In this document: positions 49,566 through 58,682 of the stretch, in pieces
How positions within the stretch are numbered: position 1 is the stretch's first letter
Layout of the letters: every line of letters starts with the position of its first letter
Assembly (NCBI GenBank): GCA_035620375.1
Contig: DASPGX010000028.1
Coordinates: 1 to 64,000, forward strand
Source of the DNA: DASPGX01 sp035620375
Lineage (GTDB): Bacteria; Patescibacteriota; Minisyncoccia; 2-02-FULL-40-12; GWA2-44-9
DNA: 64,000 nt
Direction of reading: 5' to 3'
Notes under the pieces: model-generated
What the model was told of the DNA's origin: nothing
Databases searched by the model: none
What the model saw: the letters and a program-made list of their open reading frames with translations, nothing else
Program-made: the position numbers and the translations under genes

Positions 49566-49694
49566 CTACTTATTCACCTGCTTCCAGAGCCAGGCGATGA
49601 GCAGGGCGCCGATGACGACGAGCTCAATCTGGAACAGTGACCCGAAGACGAGTCCGCCGCCCCAACCGCCCATCATGCCTTCATATCCCATCAT
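49566..49694 (-). CDS. 42-residue Met/Gly-rich membrane peptide
   Basis: Translation from ATG 49694 gives MMGYEGMMGGWGGGLVFGSL then FQIELVVIGALLIAWLWKQV and NK. The Met-Gly-Trp start and single membrane helix resemble the short membrane proteins often found beside copper transporters. It follows the CopB-type ATPase by 16 nt on the same strand and ends just before the convergent hairpin. It may bind or pass on copper through Met residues, which is inference. No strong Shine-Dalgarno is seen. Confidence 0.65.
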   Translation of the reverse strand: MMGYEGMMGGWGGGLVFGSLFQIELVVIGALLIAWLWKQVNK

Positions 49695-49710
49695 GGATGA
49701 AGATATTAGG

Positions 49711-51810
49711 TTAGTACAACGACTGCCGCTTCAATAATACCGCATTGAACGCAACGATGACCGTGGACACCGACATCAGAATTGCCGCCACGGCCGGTTG
49801 GAGCAGAATGCCCCGTGATGCCAATACTCCCGCCGCCAGCGGTATAGCGACGATGTTATATCCTGCCGCCCACCAGAGATTCTGGACCATTTTCGCATAG
49901 GTCAGGCGCGAGAGCCGGACGATGCGCGGGATATCGCGCGGGTCGTTCCGTACGAGGATGATGCCCGCGGACTCTATGGCGACGTTCGTTCCCGCACCGA
50001 TGGCGATTCCGACGTCGGCCTGCGTCAGGGCCGGCGCGTCATTGATGCCGTCACCGACCATGGCAACCTGCGCTCCGCGCGCCTGCAGCTCCCTGACCCT
50101 TGCCGATTTCTCATCAGGTTTGACGCGGGCGAAGTACTCGTCAATCCCGAGTTCCTCGGCGACCCAGGATGCGACCTCGTCCGCATCCCCGGTCACCATG
50201 GCGACCTTCACCCCGAGCTGTTTCAGCTCGGCCACCGCTTCACGGGATTCGCGGCGGATGACGTCTGCGAACGCAAATGCACCGATGAACGAGCCGTCGT
50301 GGAGTACATAGATTACGGTTTTTCCCTTGGACGCTTCCGCCTTCATGGCCGCCTGCAGTTCCGCCGGTATATCCTGGGTCCCAATGACGCCGTGTCCGCC
50401 GATAGTGATGTCAGAGCCGGAAACGCGTGCCTGAGAACCCTTCCCGGGCAAGCGTCGGAAATCTTCAGCATCGGGAAGCGTGATGCCCATCTCCTGCGCT
50501 CGCGCGACAAGCGCCTTCGCAATGGGGTGCTCTGACCGCGCATCCGCAGCAGCGCCGAGCATGATGAGCGTCCGCTTATCCGTTCCGGGCGCCGGCCAAG
50601 CATCCGTCATGCCGTATGTGCCCGTCGTCAACGTCCCGGTCTTATCAAACAGGACCGTGTCAATACTCCGTGCGGCCTCCAGTGCGAGGCGCTGGCGGAC
50701 GAGGAAACCATTCTGCGCGGCCTTCGTGGTGGAGATGGATGCGACCAGCGGAACGGCAAGTCCCAGCGCATGCGGGCAGGCGATGACCAGCACCGCTACG
50801 AAGCGTTCCACGGCGAATCCCGCACCTGCGCCGGCGGCGAGCCATCCCGCAAGCGTCGTGGAGCCTCCGATGACCGCGACATAGGTGAGCCACAGTGCGG
50901 CACGGTCTGACAGTATCTGAAGCCGGGACTTGGATGCCTGCGCCTCGGCGACCAGGCGCATAACGCCGGCCAGGAAGGTATGCTCTCCGATAGCTTCTAC
51001 GCGGACGGTGAGCGGACCGTCACCGTTGACCGTACCGGCGATGACCATATTGCCCCTTGTCTTCGGTACCGGCCGTGATTCGCCGGTTGCAAGCGATTCG
51101 TTCACGTCGGAATTCCCTTCGGTTACCTGTCCGTCCGCGGGAATCTTTCCTCCCGGCCGTACGAGGACAAGGTCGTCCTTCGTAAGTTCACTGAGCGGAA
51201 TTTTTACAGTTCTTCCGTTCCGGATAATCTCCGCAGTGTCCGGCAAAAGTTTCGACAACTCCTTCAATGCGCCTTGTGCGCCCTTGACCGCGCGCATCTC
51301 CAGCCAGTGGCCCAGAAGCATGACGGTGATAAGCGTGGCAAGTTCCCAGAAAAGGGTTTCCGTATTGCCCAGGAGCGTATTGACCGCGCTGTAGCCGAAC
51401 GCCGCGGTGATGGCGATGGCGATGAGGGTCATCATACCCGGCAGACGGGCACGCAGCTCGCGCCATGCGCTGGCCAGGAAGACCCATCCTCCGATGAAGA
51501 AGATGAGCGTGCCGAGCGCGGCGGGAACATATGCTGAGCCGGGGAAGTCCGGAGGCGACCAGCCGGTGAGCGTCGGAACAATATCCGAGTAGAGGACCAC
51601 GGGAATGCTCAATATGAGCGATGTCCAGAACTTCCGTTTGAATGCATCGGTGCTGTGGCCGGCGTGCTTGCCGTGTACGCCGGCTGCCCCCTCGTGCGCC
51701 CGCTCATCGGGTGAGGCGGGAACAAGGCTCATTCCGCATTCGGGGCACATGCCCGGCCGTTCCTGGCGGATTTCCGGGTGCATGGGACACGTATAGTCTT
51801 TCGTGTGCAT
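49711..51810 (-). CDS. copB: Copper-type P1B ATPase with CPH motif and N-terminal metal-binding domain
   Basis: 699 residues. The N-terminus YTCPMHPEIRQERPGMCPEC with GMSLVP is the heavy-metal-binding domain found on CopB-like and CusB-like proteins, followed by His-rich HGKHAGHS. Six to eight membrane helices surround the ion motif ACPHALGLAVPL; CPH marks the CopB group. The ATPase core has TGES, phosphorylation motif FDKTGTLTTG, SEHPIAKAL and VGDGINDAPAL. The start at ATG 51810 gives the family N-terminus and lies 10 nt from TATAAT. The protein exports copper (Cu+ or Cu2+; some relatives prefer Ag+). Confidence 0.95.
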   Translation of the reverse strand: MHTKDYTCPMHPEIRQERPGMCPECGMSLVPASPDERAHEGAAGVHGKHAGHSTDAFKRKFWTSLILSIPVVLYSDIVPTLTGWSPPDFPGSAYVPAALGTLIFFIGGWVFLASAWRELRARLPGMMTLIAIAITAAFGYSAVNTLLGNTETLFWELATLITVMLLGHWLEMRAVKGAQGALKELSKLLPDTAEIIRNGRTVKIPLSELTKDDLVLVRPGGKIPADGQVTEGNSDVNESLATGESRPVPKTRGNMVIAGTVNGDGPLTVRVEAIGEHTFLAGVMRLVAEAQASKSRLQILSDRAALWLTYVAVIGGSTTLAGWLAAGAGAGFAVERFVAVLVIACPHALGLAVPLVASISTTKAAQNGFLVRQRLALEAARSIDTVLFDKTGTLTTGTYGMTDAWPAPGTDKRTLIMLGAAADARSEHPIAKALVARAQEMGITLPDAEDFRRLPGKGSQARVSGSDITIGGHGVIGTQDIPAELQAAMKAEASKGKTVIYVLHDGSFIGAFAFADVIRRESREAVAELKQLGVKVAMVTGDADEVASWVAEELGIDEYFARVKPDEKSARVRELQARGAQVAMVGDGINDAPALTQADVGIAIGAGTNVAIESAGIILVRNDPRDIPRIVRLSRLTYAKMVQNLWWAAGYNIVAIPLAAGVLASRGILLQPAVAAILMSVSTVIVAFNAVLLKRQSLY

Positions 51811-51820
51811 GATGATTGGG

Positions 51821-51826
51821 ATTATA
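51821..51826 (-). promoter_or_regulatory. -10 of the copper ATPase gene, inside the upstream stop
   Basis: On the minus strand TATAAT; the TAA stop of the upstream gene (plus 51822-51824) is part of this hexamer. ATG follows at 51810, 10 nt later. Confidence 0.6.
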
Positions 51827-52796
51827 CCCCGCACGCGCCTCCGCTGCGACCTTGGACCGGTTCAACTTCGCTCAAGATGTTCCGGTAGCCGGTTCCGCTG
51901 GAGAACTGTGCGCCCAGAAGTTCACGGGGGTCAGCTGACTCCCAGGTCCGCCCCTTCATGTCCAGGTATTTTGCGATGGTCAGGTACGTGTCGGGGAACC
52001 AATACGCGTTCACCTGCAGGGCGACGCGGTACATCTCCTCCTCGCCCGCGCCGTTCGCGGCCATCAGTTCCAACAGGCCCAGCATCGCCATGCCGTGATT
52101 ACAGTCGGGGAAGTACGTGGAATTCCCGCAGCACGGGCGGTAGACGTTTCGCGCAACTGATTCCACGAGGGCCTGCTGTTCCGAGGTCAGTTTCACGTAG
52201 CGGTGTCCGGAATAGTGGTCCATCGCGTCGCCCACGGCGATGCTCCAGCCGCCCGTCGAAGCAAACCGGCCCGCACCGCCGTATTGGGGGTCCGTCATCG
52301 GACCTTCTTCAAGAACGGGATTTGTGTTCGCCAGCCCGAACGCCCAGAGCAGGTTCAGGATGATTCCCGCGTTGTTGGCGTCCATGCGGATGGTGTCGGC
52401 CCGTCCCTCCAGGAGGGTCCGTTCGTAGGGATTCAGACCTCCGCGCGACTCATACAAGGCTTCAAATGCCTGCCGGTCAATGACGCCGTCGGCGACCATC
52501 CGGGCGCCCAGGTCTCCCCATGAGATGGGCAATGCAATGCCGTCCCGGGGAAGGACCGTCTCCTCGAATGCGGCGCTTTCAGGCGCCGTCGTACGGTCAC
52601 CCCGCGGGGCGTACGGCAAAAGCCACGCGCCGCCTATGACGGCGGCCCCGGCCAGTGCGCCGAACAGAAACGTCGTCATCGGTTTCGGTGCCGGCCGTTG
52701 CGCGCCGGACGCGGAGGAATGTTCCGCGCAATGTTCATTAATTCTCTCTGACTGCAGATTCCCGCCCTCGGCTGATTCATGGTGCATACAATGCAT
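51822..52796 (-). CDS. Membrane-anchored protein with Cys/His-rich ends, copper island
   Basis: 324 residues. The extreme N-terminus MHCMHHESAEGG is Met/His/Cys-rich, as in metal-binding tails. One membrane helix (about 40-60, MTTFLFGALAGAAVIGGAWL) follows, then an extracytoplasmic domain. Its most distinctive part is NVYRPCCGNSTYFPDCNHGM followed by AMLGLLELMAANGAGEEEMY, with three Cys and a His that could hold a metal or form disulfides. I do not know the family. It lies between the CxxC membrane protein and the copper ATPase, so a role in envelope copper or thiol handling is inferred. Confidence 0.7.
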   Translation of the reverse strand: MHCMHHESAEGGNLQSERINEHCAEHSSASGAQRPAPKPMTTFLFGALAGAAVIGGAWLLPYAPRGDRTTAPESAAFEETVLPRDGIALPISWGDLGARMVADGVIDRQAFEALYESRGGLNPYERTLLEGRADTIRMDANNAGIILNLLWAFGLANTNPVLEEGPMTDPQYGGAGRFASTGGWSIAVGDAMDHYSGHRYVKLTSEQQALVESVARNVYRPCCGNSTYFPDCNHGMAMLGLLELMAANGAGEEEMYRVALQVNAYWFPDTYLTIAKYLDMKGRTWESADPRELLGAQFSSGTGYRNILSEVEPVQGRSGGACGV

Positions 52797-52805
52797 GGTG
52801 GTGAT

Positions 52806-53174
52806 TTAACAACATTCCTTGAGCTTTCGTTCCGCTTCCGCGACGGACCAGTTCCTCACCGTCCCCGGATGTCCGCGTCGCTCCGTGAACGCGACGGTGA
52901 TGAGCGCGGCTCCTATCACGGCCAGGGCCGCGAAATGCCATGCCTGAACGGCGGCCGCATACGCGGCGGCCAGACCGGCAGGAACGAAGACCAGCATGAA
53001 GGCCGTGCGGCGTGCCGCCGCCGTGCGCTCACGGAGCAGATAGGCGATGCCGACCGCGGAACCGCCTATCAATGTAGCAATGAGCGCGGCATCCACGGCA
53101 TGACCGTCCGCCCGCCAGAGCAACAGCGCAATCCAGGTACCCGAGACGATAGTGCATATCGGACAGATTTTCAT
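52806..53174 (-). CDS. Four-helix membrane protein with CPIC motif
   Basis: 122 residues. It opens MKICPICTIVSGTWIALLLW, so the CxxC lies at or just before the first membrane helix; three more helices follow, and the protein ends KLKECC. Two exposed Cys pairs suggest thiol exchange or metal passage with the CcdA-like neighbour. The ATG at 53174 is 2 nt from that gene's stop. No firm family assignment. Confidence 0.7.
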   Translation of the reverse strand: MKICPICTIVSGTWIALLLWRADGHAVDAALIATLIGGSAVGIAYLLRERTAAARRTAFMLVFVPAGLAAAYAAAVQAWHFAALAVIGAALITVAFTERRGHPGTVRNWSVAEAERKLKECC

Positions 53175-53176
53175 GG

Positions 53177-53956
53177 TCAGAGGATAAGGATGAGTACGCC
53201 CAGTCCGAGCATGGCGATTCCCGTCCACAGCCGCATTGACCGGACATTGGACTTCTTCCATGCCTCCAGCCGTTCCACGACCGTCCGGTTCCCCGCGATG
53301 GCGAGAACAACCAGGAGCGGGAATACGAAGACCGCATTGTACAACAGGAGATAGCTGAATCCTTTCAGATAGGTCGCCGAATCATGCAGGAGCCCGAGCA
53401 CCATCAGGTACGGGCCGCCGGTGCAGGGGAATTCGCAAAGTCCGACCAGCGCGCCGAGTCCGAACGCGGCGGGTAGCGACGCCCGGCCCATCAGTTCCGC
53501 CATCTTCCGGTGCGCCGCATGCGGCACGCGCAGTTTGATGGGGAATGCGGGGAAGAACTCATTGACGATGTTCACGATGCCCCAGGCGATGAGCAAACCC
53601 GCGCCGACCTTCCCCATGAAATGGGGCGTGTTGAACAGGTGGAGGGTGCCCAGGAGTCCGAGTCCGATGGCCAGATAGGAGAGGAAGATGCCTGCCACGT
53701 ACGCTCCGCCGACGGCGAACAGGCGCCCGCGCACCACCCCGAGCCCCAAGAGGACCGCGATGGTTACCAGGAGGATGGCGAACGCGCACGGATTGATGCT
53801 GTCCAGGAGCGCCGAGATGAGTACAAGCGGAAGCAGGACCGTTCCGCCGTCGCTGATGCTCCATGCGAACCGTGTTCCGAGGTCGCCGCGGAGGAACAGG
53901 ACGACTGCGGCAAGCGCGACAGCGGCGCTGATTGCAGCGATGAGTTTCCGGTTCAT
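53177..53956 (-). CDS. CcdA/DsbD-like transmembrane thiol-electron carrier
   Basis: 259 residues, about seven membrane helices. The two Cys-bearing helices are LISALLDSINPCAFAILLVT and GALVGLCEFPCTGGPYLMVL, the NPC and CxxP(C) pattern of CcdA and of the membrane part of DsbD, which move electrons from cytoplasmic thioredoxin to extracytoplasmic thiols. It sits in an operon with a DUF1573 protein and CxxC proteins, just upstream of the copper ATPase. This fits keeping exported or metal-binding Cys reduced. Confidence 0.88.
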   Translation of the reverse strand: MNRKLIAAISAAVALAAVVLFLRGDLGTRFAWSISDGGTVLLPLVLISALLDSINPCAFAILLVTIAVLLGLGVVRGRLFAVGGAYVAGIFLSYLAIGLGLLGTLHLFNTPHFMGKVGAGLLIAWGIVNIVNEFFPAFPIKLRVPHAAHRKMAELMGRASLPAAFGLGALVGLCEFPCTGGPYLMVLGLLHDSATYLKGFSYLLLYNAVFVFPLLVVLAIAGNRTVVERLEAWKKSNVRSMRLWTGIAMLGLGVLILIL

Positions 53957-53957
53957 G

Positions 53958-54455
53958 CTACGGGGTCACGTTCGCCGTGAACGAAACGACGACGGGTGTG
54001 CCCGCATCGTTTTCCATGGTGACCGTGCGTTGTATCGGTCCGACGCCCGACGGGCCGTGTGCGGCCGGGTCAAACGTGATGATGAGCGAGGCGGTATCCT
54101 GCGGAGCGACGGATGCGTTGACGCGGGGGATGAATCCGTGCCCGAGCATTCCGTACGGTCCGTACTTGCGTCCGGCATGGTCAAGGGAGACTGACGTGCA
54201 CATGCATGACGTGTACGTCTTGCCGAGGGTTACCGATGAGGCGCCGGTATTGGTGACCGCTATGCGGTGCCGGACGGTTCCGGCGGCCATGGAGATGGTT
54301 CCGAAGTCAAACGACGTTTCCGACGGTTCCAGGGGACCAGGAGCGGCGATATCCGACATGGGCGTCGCCAGCGGAGTACCGCCGGGACGCGCCGCCCATG
54401 CCAGAATCCCGGCGGCCGCCAGGGTTCCGATAAGGACGAAGAGGATTGTTTTCAT
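53958..54455 (-). CDS. DUF1573 exported protein
   Basis: 165 residues. An N-terminal helix (about 3-21, TILFVLIGTLAAAGILAWA) is followed by the DUF1573 immunoglobulin-like domain: SFDFGTISMAAGTVRHRIAV, then the Cys pair TYTSCMCTSVSL, and LIITFDPAAHGPSGVG. The family commonly shows SCGCT at this point and is found beside thiol or copper genes. The stop lies 1 nt from the CcdA-like gene's start, so they are one operon. Confidence 0.88.
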   Translation of the reverse strand: MKTILFVLIGTLAAAGILAWAARPGGTPLATPMSDIAAPGPLEPSETSFDFGTISMAAGTVRHRIAVTNTGASSVTLGKTYTSCMCTSVSLDHAGRKYGPYGMLGHGFIPRVNASVAPQDTASLIITFDPAAHGPSGVGPIQRTVTMENDAGTPVVVSFTANVTP

Positions 54456-54540
54456 GATGCATGGTGGGTTGATACGACAAACAAACCCCGGAAGGGGTCT
54501 GTGGACGCACGCCGAAGGAGGGATACGTTTCCGGCGTGCG

Positions 54541-54924
54541 CTACACGCCTGTTGGGCTGTGGTTCAGGCGGATGTTCCAGCGGAAAACCGGAAATCGGGA
54601 GAGCGACGCCTCAAACGGAAGGGTCCGGACGAGGGATGTATGCCACAAACCGCCATCGGCTCGTACCGGGGAGACCCGCCAAATCAATACCGCACCGAAC
54701 GCCGCGAGAAGTAGGGTCAGAGCCGACAGGACGGGAACGGATGCCAGAACGCGCTGCAGAGAGCTGAGGTGCTGGGCCGCCGAACCGATGGAAAGACACG
54801 GCAATGCGGAAATAGAGGAGAGGAAACAATCAGTCCCATGCGCGAGATTTTCGCTCATGGCGAACGGACCGGCGATGCCGACGACGGTGAGCGCAAGGAT
54901 GACGAATAGGGAGAGCGTTTTCAT
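54541..54924 (-). CDS. Small exported or membrane protein, unknown
   Basis: 127 residues. A signal-like first helix (MKTLSLFVILALTVVGIAGP) is followed by HGTDCFLSSISALPCLSIGS with two Cys and a second helix (about 70-88, VLSALTLLLAAFGAVLIWRV). The C-terminal 40 residues are basic. No family recognised. A weak hairpin (ACCCCTTCCGGGGT) followed by TTTGTTT on the minus strand ends it before the DUF1573 gene. Confidence 0.6.
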   Translation of the reverse strand: MKTLSLFVILALTVVGIAGPFAMSENLAHGTDCFLSSISALPCLSIGSAAQHLSSLQRVLASVPVLSALTLLLAAFGAVLIWRVSPVRADGGLWHTSLVRTLPFEASLSRFPVFRWNIRLNHSPTGV

Positions 54925-54940
54925 GAATATGGCCATTATA

Positions 54941-55507
54941 TCATGATTTCAGTGCGTGAACCAGTCGGATTTCGCAGTCCTTGAAGACTGCTTTGAGCGT
55001 TTCCTGTTCCTTCGGGGTGAACTTTTTGAGCACGTAGTCGCGTACCCATTCGTCGCGCTTTTTGTCGGATTGTGCGCGGGCCTTGTCCAAGGCGCGGGAA
55101 CCAAGACCGATGCGCACGCGCCAGAACTTCTTGGTCTTCAGCGCAGACATGATGCTCTCCACCCCGCGGTGTCCGCCGGAGTTCTTTTCAAAGGAGAGTT
55201 TGCAGTTGCCGAAGGGGATATCCAGGTCGTCCTGAACGACGACGACATCCTCGTTCTTCGCCTTCGCCCAGCGCTTTGCCGCCGCGGCGGTCTGTCCGGA
55301 TTTGTTCACGTACGTCTGCGGTTTGACCAGCCATGTCTTGATGCCGTCCACCTCGCACTTGGCCGCCTGCGCAAAAATCTTCTTCTCGTCCGTGAAGTCC
55401 GCGCCTTTGTGCTTCTTGATGAGCCAGTCCAAAAATTGCCAGCCGACGTTATGGCGGGTGGCGAGGTACTCTTCGTCCGGATTGCCGATGCCGATGATGA
55501 GCTTCAT
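54941..55507 (-). CDS. pth: Peptidyl-tRNA hydrolase
   Basis: 188 residues, normal length. It frees tRNA from stalled peptidyl-tRNA. The active site is visible: Asn and His in IIGIGNPDEEYLATRHNVGW, VKPQTYVNKSGQ, VVQDDLDIPFGNCKLSFEKN with the catalytic Asp, and GGHRGVESI. The gene is followed by the small membrane gene 16 bp downstream and preceded by a strong terminator. Confidence 0.97.
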   Translation of the reverse strand: MKLIIGIGNPDEEYLATRHNVGWQFLDWLIKKHKGADFTDEKKIFAQAAKCEVDGIKTWLVKPQTYVNKSGQTAAAAKRWAKAKNEDVVVVQDDLDIPFGNCKLSFEKNSGGHRGVESIMSALKTKKFWRVRIGLGSRALDKARAQSDKKRDEWVRDYVLKKFTPKEQETLKAVFKDCEIRLVHALKS

Positions 55508-55542
55508 ATACGGGAGTATAGAAAAGCGCGCGGAAAAAGAAA

Positions 55543-55569
55543 ACGGCCGCCAGGCGGGCTGGCGGCCGT
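55543..55569 (-). terminator. Terminator of the M1 aminopeptidase gene
   Basis: ACGGCCGCCA (55543-55552) and TGGCGGCCGT (55560-55569) form a perfect 10-bp stem; on the minus strand TTTTCTTTTT follows. Confidence 0.92.
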
Positions 55570-55573
55570 GGGC

Positions 55574-58180
55574 CTACTTCCGGTTCAGGAACTCGCTGAT
55601 GACCGTGCGGTCCCTGCGGTACCACGCGGCCCGGGTGCGGATGCGTTCCAGCGATTCCGCGATGGCACGGGTCGCGCTCGGCGCGGGGTGTTCGGCGAAG
55701 AACCGTTCCACGGCGCCGGCGTCTTCGTCGCGGTTGAATCCGCTGATGGGCAGTTCGATGATCCGCCCCAGCATCTTCAGTCCGCCGCCGGAGTACCGTT
55801 CGCTGACCTGCTCCCAGTTGGCGGTGATGAACTCCCATGCCGACCGGCGGCCCTGGGCATGCGTGCCCATTCCGGCGAGCACGTAGATGAAGTCCCCGGA
55901 ACGGACCTGCCGGGGGTCGAATGCGAACTCCAGAACCTTCGCGAGAATGCCCCGGTCGGTGAATCGTCCCATGGCGTTGAGCAGACGGACCCGCTCTTCC
56001 TGGAGAGTCGCGGAGCCGTACAATTGCTGGAAGATGTGCAGGTCCGACCAGAGGTTCTGCTTCGCGACCGTGGCGTACACCGCTGCCCGCAGGTTGGGGT
56101 TCAGCGTCCTTCTGCCGGCGAAGTGTCCGGCGAACGCGCTTACGGCCGCTTCCGTCGTCGCCCGGTCGCCGTAGGCGCCCAGGGCGCCCATAATCTGGCC
56201 CCGCAGGAGTTTGGTCGTGTGAGCCTCGCTCCTCCGTTCGGTCCAGCCGAGCTTCGCGGCGACGGAAGAAAGGACCGAGCAGGCGAACGCGTCGTAACGC
56301 CGTTCGCTCGCGGTCTCCTCCACGAGATTGGCGACGGCGCCCAAGGCGCCGAGCGCGGCGTTCCAGACCGTGTAGTCGGTCTCGTTCAGGTACGACGCCA
56401 GCAGGTTCAGGAGCTCTCCCGTCGGCAGCCGGCCGGCACGCGCGAGCGAGAGCGCGTCGCTGATGAGTCCGTAGCGGTCCGCGGGAGGCAGCGCGTTCTC
56501 GCGGAGTGATTCCGCGAGCCGCCCCCACTGTTCCGGCGGATAGTTCACCCGCGCGAGCGTAATCTGCCCCGCGTTGAGCTTCGTGACGGCGGTCGCCGGC
56601 ATGTCCGTCTTCACCGTGAACGACCTTCCGCTGCAGCTGAAGCGCGGCAACGGCTTGGATGAACCGCCGGTGAGCACGGTCAGTGCGACCGGAATGTCCC
56701 ATGTCTGCCGGGACTCCGCGTCGGTGAGCGTTTCGCCGCCGGACAGGAACCGCTCCTGGGACAGTTCCAGCGAACCGTCCCCGGCAGCCCGGACCGTGAT
56801 GAGCGGGTATCCCGCCTGCTTGGTCCAGGTGTCCATGATGTCGCGCACGGGCTTGCCCGATGCCTCCGCCAGGGCTTCCCAGAGGTCTTCCGTGGTCGCG
56901 TTGGCGTACGCATGCCGGCGCAGATAGTTCTGCAGGCCCGTCCGGAATGCGTCGGGGCCGATGAAGTCGTGAATCATCCGGATGACGCTTGCCCCCTTGG
57001 AGTAACTGATGGAGTCGAAAATCTGGCTGATTTCGTTGGGATGTCCGACCTCCACCTCGATGGCGTGGCTGGAACGGAGGCCGTCCAGGGACAGCGCGCT
57101 GGCGTACTCGTCGCCGACGAACTGCGTCCAGATGTCCCACTCGGGGAACAGCGCGTCCATGGCGAGGCTGGCCATCCATGTCGCGAAGCCCTCGTTCAGC
57201 CAGAGGTGTGTCCACCACTGCATGGTCACGAGGTTTCCGAACCACTGATGCGCCAGCTCGTGTGCGACGACTTCGGCGACCCGCTGATACGCAGCGGACG
57301 CCGAATGCTCGGGGTCGATGAGCAGCGCGTTCTCGCGGTACGTCACCAGGCCCCAGTTCTCCATCGCGCCTGCGGCGAAGTCGGGAATCGCCACCATGTC
57401 CAGCTTCGGGAGCGGGTACGGAATGCCGAAGTATTCGTTGTAGAACTCCAGGACGCGGATTGCCGTCTCCAGAGCGAACCGGCCGTGCTCCTTCTTGCCC
57501 GGTACGGTGTACACGCGTACCCGCGTCCCGTTGTTCGTGGTTCCCTCGATGAACTCCAGCTCGCCGACGATGAATGCCAGCAGATAGCTGGACATCACCG
57601 GCGAACGGTCGAACGTGAATTTGGCCAGCCCTTCCGGGGTGACGCTCTGGGCGCGGACCGGCATGTTCGACAGGGCGGTCAGTCCCGGCGGAACGGAGAG
57701 GGTGACGTCGAACGTCGCCTTCAGGGCCGGCTCGTCCCCGCAGGGGAGCGCCCGGCGTGCGTCCGTCGCCTCGAACTGCGTCGCCGCCAGGTGGCGCTCC
57801 ACGCCGTCCGGTCCGACGAACCGGCTCCGGTAGAAGCCGGCCATCTTGTCGTTGAGCGTCCCGGAGTACCCGATTTCGAGGACCGCGCCTCCCGCGGGAA
57901 TCTCGTCCGTGAACGTCAGGACCGCGGTCTGGGCTTCGGCGTCCAGTTGTATACCGGCCGGCTGGACCGATTCCGCTCCGTCGGGGTGCAGGAGCACGTT
58001 CTCCCGGGCGACTGCCAGGTCGGCCGCGTGAAGCGTAATGGTGCGGACGGGCCGGCGGACCGTGAGATTCACGGAAACGGTTCCGGCGAACGTGAACGCC
58101 TTCAGGTCAGGCGTCAGGGCGACGTCGTAGTTGTTGTACGCGACGTCGTCGGGAATCAGGCATCCTGCCTTCTCGGTCAT
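55574..58180 (-). CDS. M1 family zinc aminopeptidase
   Basis: 868 residues, full length. It removes N-terminal residues from peptides, here probably in the cytoplasm since no signal peptide is present. GAMEN is at 271-275 (FAAGAMENWGLVTYRE), and the zinc site HELAH at 307-311 pairs with Glu330 in WTHLWLNEGFATW (HExxH-x18-E). The C-terminal 300 residues form an ERAP1-like helical domain. GGAGG lies 4 nt before the ATG at 58180, which fixes the start. In CPR cells with few biosynthetic pathways this enzyme would help recycle amino acids from scavenged peptides. Confidence 0.96.
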   Translation of the reverse strand: MTEKAGCLIPDDVAYNNYDVALTPDLKAFTFAGTVSVNLTVRRPVRTITLHAADLAVARENVLLHPDGAESVQPAGIQLDAEAQTAVLTFTDEIPAGGAVLEIGYSGTLNDKMAGFYRSRFVGPDGVERHLAATQFEATDARRALPCGDEPALKATFDVTLSVPPGLTALSNMPVRAQSVTPEGLAKFTFDRSPVMSSYLLAFIVGELEFIEGTTNNGTRVRVYTVPGKKEHGRFALETAIRVLEFYNEYFGIPYPLPKLDMVAIPDFAAGAMENWGLVTYRENALLIDPEHSASAAYQRVAEVVAHELAHQWFGNLVTMQWWTHLWLNEGFATWMASLAMDALFPEWDIWTQFVGDEYASALSLDGLRSSHAIEVEVGHPNEISQIFDSISYSKGASVIRMIHDFIGPDAFRTGLQNYLRRHAYANATTEDLWEALAEASGKPVRDIMDTWTKQAGYPLITVRAAGDGSLELSQERFLSGGETLTDAESRQTWDIPVALTVLTGGSSKPLPRFSCSGRSFTVKTDMPATAVTKLNAGQITLARVNYPPEQWGRLAESLRENALPPADRYGLISDALSLARAGRLPTGELLNLLASYLNETDYTVWNAALGALGAVANLVEETASERRYDAFACSVLSSVAAKLGWTERRSEAHTTKLLRGQIMGALGAYGDRATTEAAVSAFAGHFAGRRTLNPNLRAAVYATVAKQNLWSDLHIFQQLYGSATLQEERVRLLNAMGRFTDRGILAKVLEFAFDPRQVRSGDFIYVLAGMGTHAQGRRSAWEFITANWEQVSERYSGGGLKMLGRIIELPISGFNRDEDAGAVERFFAEHPAPSATRAIAESLERIRTRAAWYRRDRTVISEFLNRK

Positions 58181-58262
58181 GGGGCCTCCGTAGTAGTGAT
58201 GGGTTGTCGATGAACAACGCCGCTGAAAATACAATATGATACGAATGCGTCAAGAAACACGA

Positions 58263-58283
58263 AACCCCCGGGGGAAGGGGGTT
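58263..58283 (-). terminator. Terminator of the 96-residue gene
   Basis: AACCCCC (58263-58269) pairs with GGGGGTT (58277-58283). It lies 4 bp after the stop of the minus-strand gene. Confidence 0.6.
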
Positions 58284-58287
58284 CGGC

Positions 58288-58578
58288 CTATGGCAGGCCT
58301 TTGAGCGTGGGCAGGCGGAGCGTCTGTCCGGGATGCGTGAGGTTCAGGTGCGTCAGGAGTTTGAGCTCCCGTTCCAGATTCCGGCCGCACCCAAGACAGC
58401 ATACCGCTCTGCACAACGGCCGGTGCGTCATGTCCTGGATGTACCACAGTTCATCGTCCCCGCGGATGATGAGCACGGTTTCCGGGTCCAGCACGCCGAC
58501 TTGTGCGGCTTTCGCCAGTTCATCGCACCGGTGCGCAAGATGCATCCGGTCCACGATGGGAGCACGGGCGATGGTCAT
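58288..58578 (-). CDS. Small Cys-containing protein, unknown
   Basis: 96 residues, soluble. Starts MTIARAPIVDRMHLAHRCDE and contains ELWYIQDMTHRPLCRAVCCL then GCGRNLERELKLL, with four Cys clustered near the middle (CRAVCCLGC) that may bind zinc or an Fe-S cluster. No family recognised. The ATG at 58578 is supported by AGGAGG 7 nt upstream and TATAAT at plus 58598-58603 on the same strand. Confidence 0.65.
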   Translation of the reverse strand: MTIARAPIVDRMHLAHRCDELAKAAQVGVLDPETVLIIRGDDELWYIQDMTHRPLCRAVCCLGCGRNLERELKLLTHLNLTHPGQTLRLPTLKGLP

Positions 58579-58682
58579 GATGTGACCTCCTACTATTATT
58601 ATACAATATAATTCACGTATCGCCAATAGCGTTGCAGAGCGCCAAAAACTATGATAATATGCGACATTCCTTGATTTCACCC

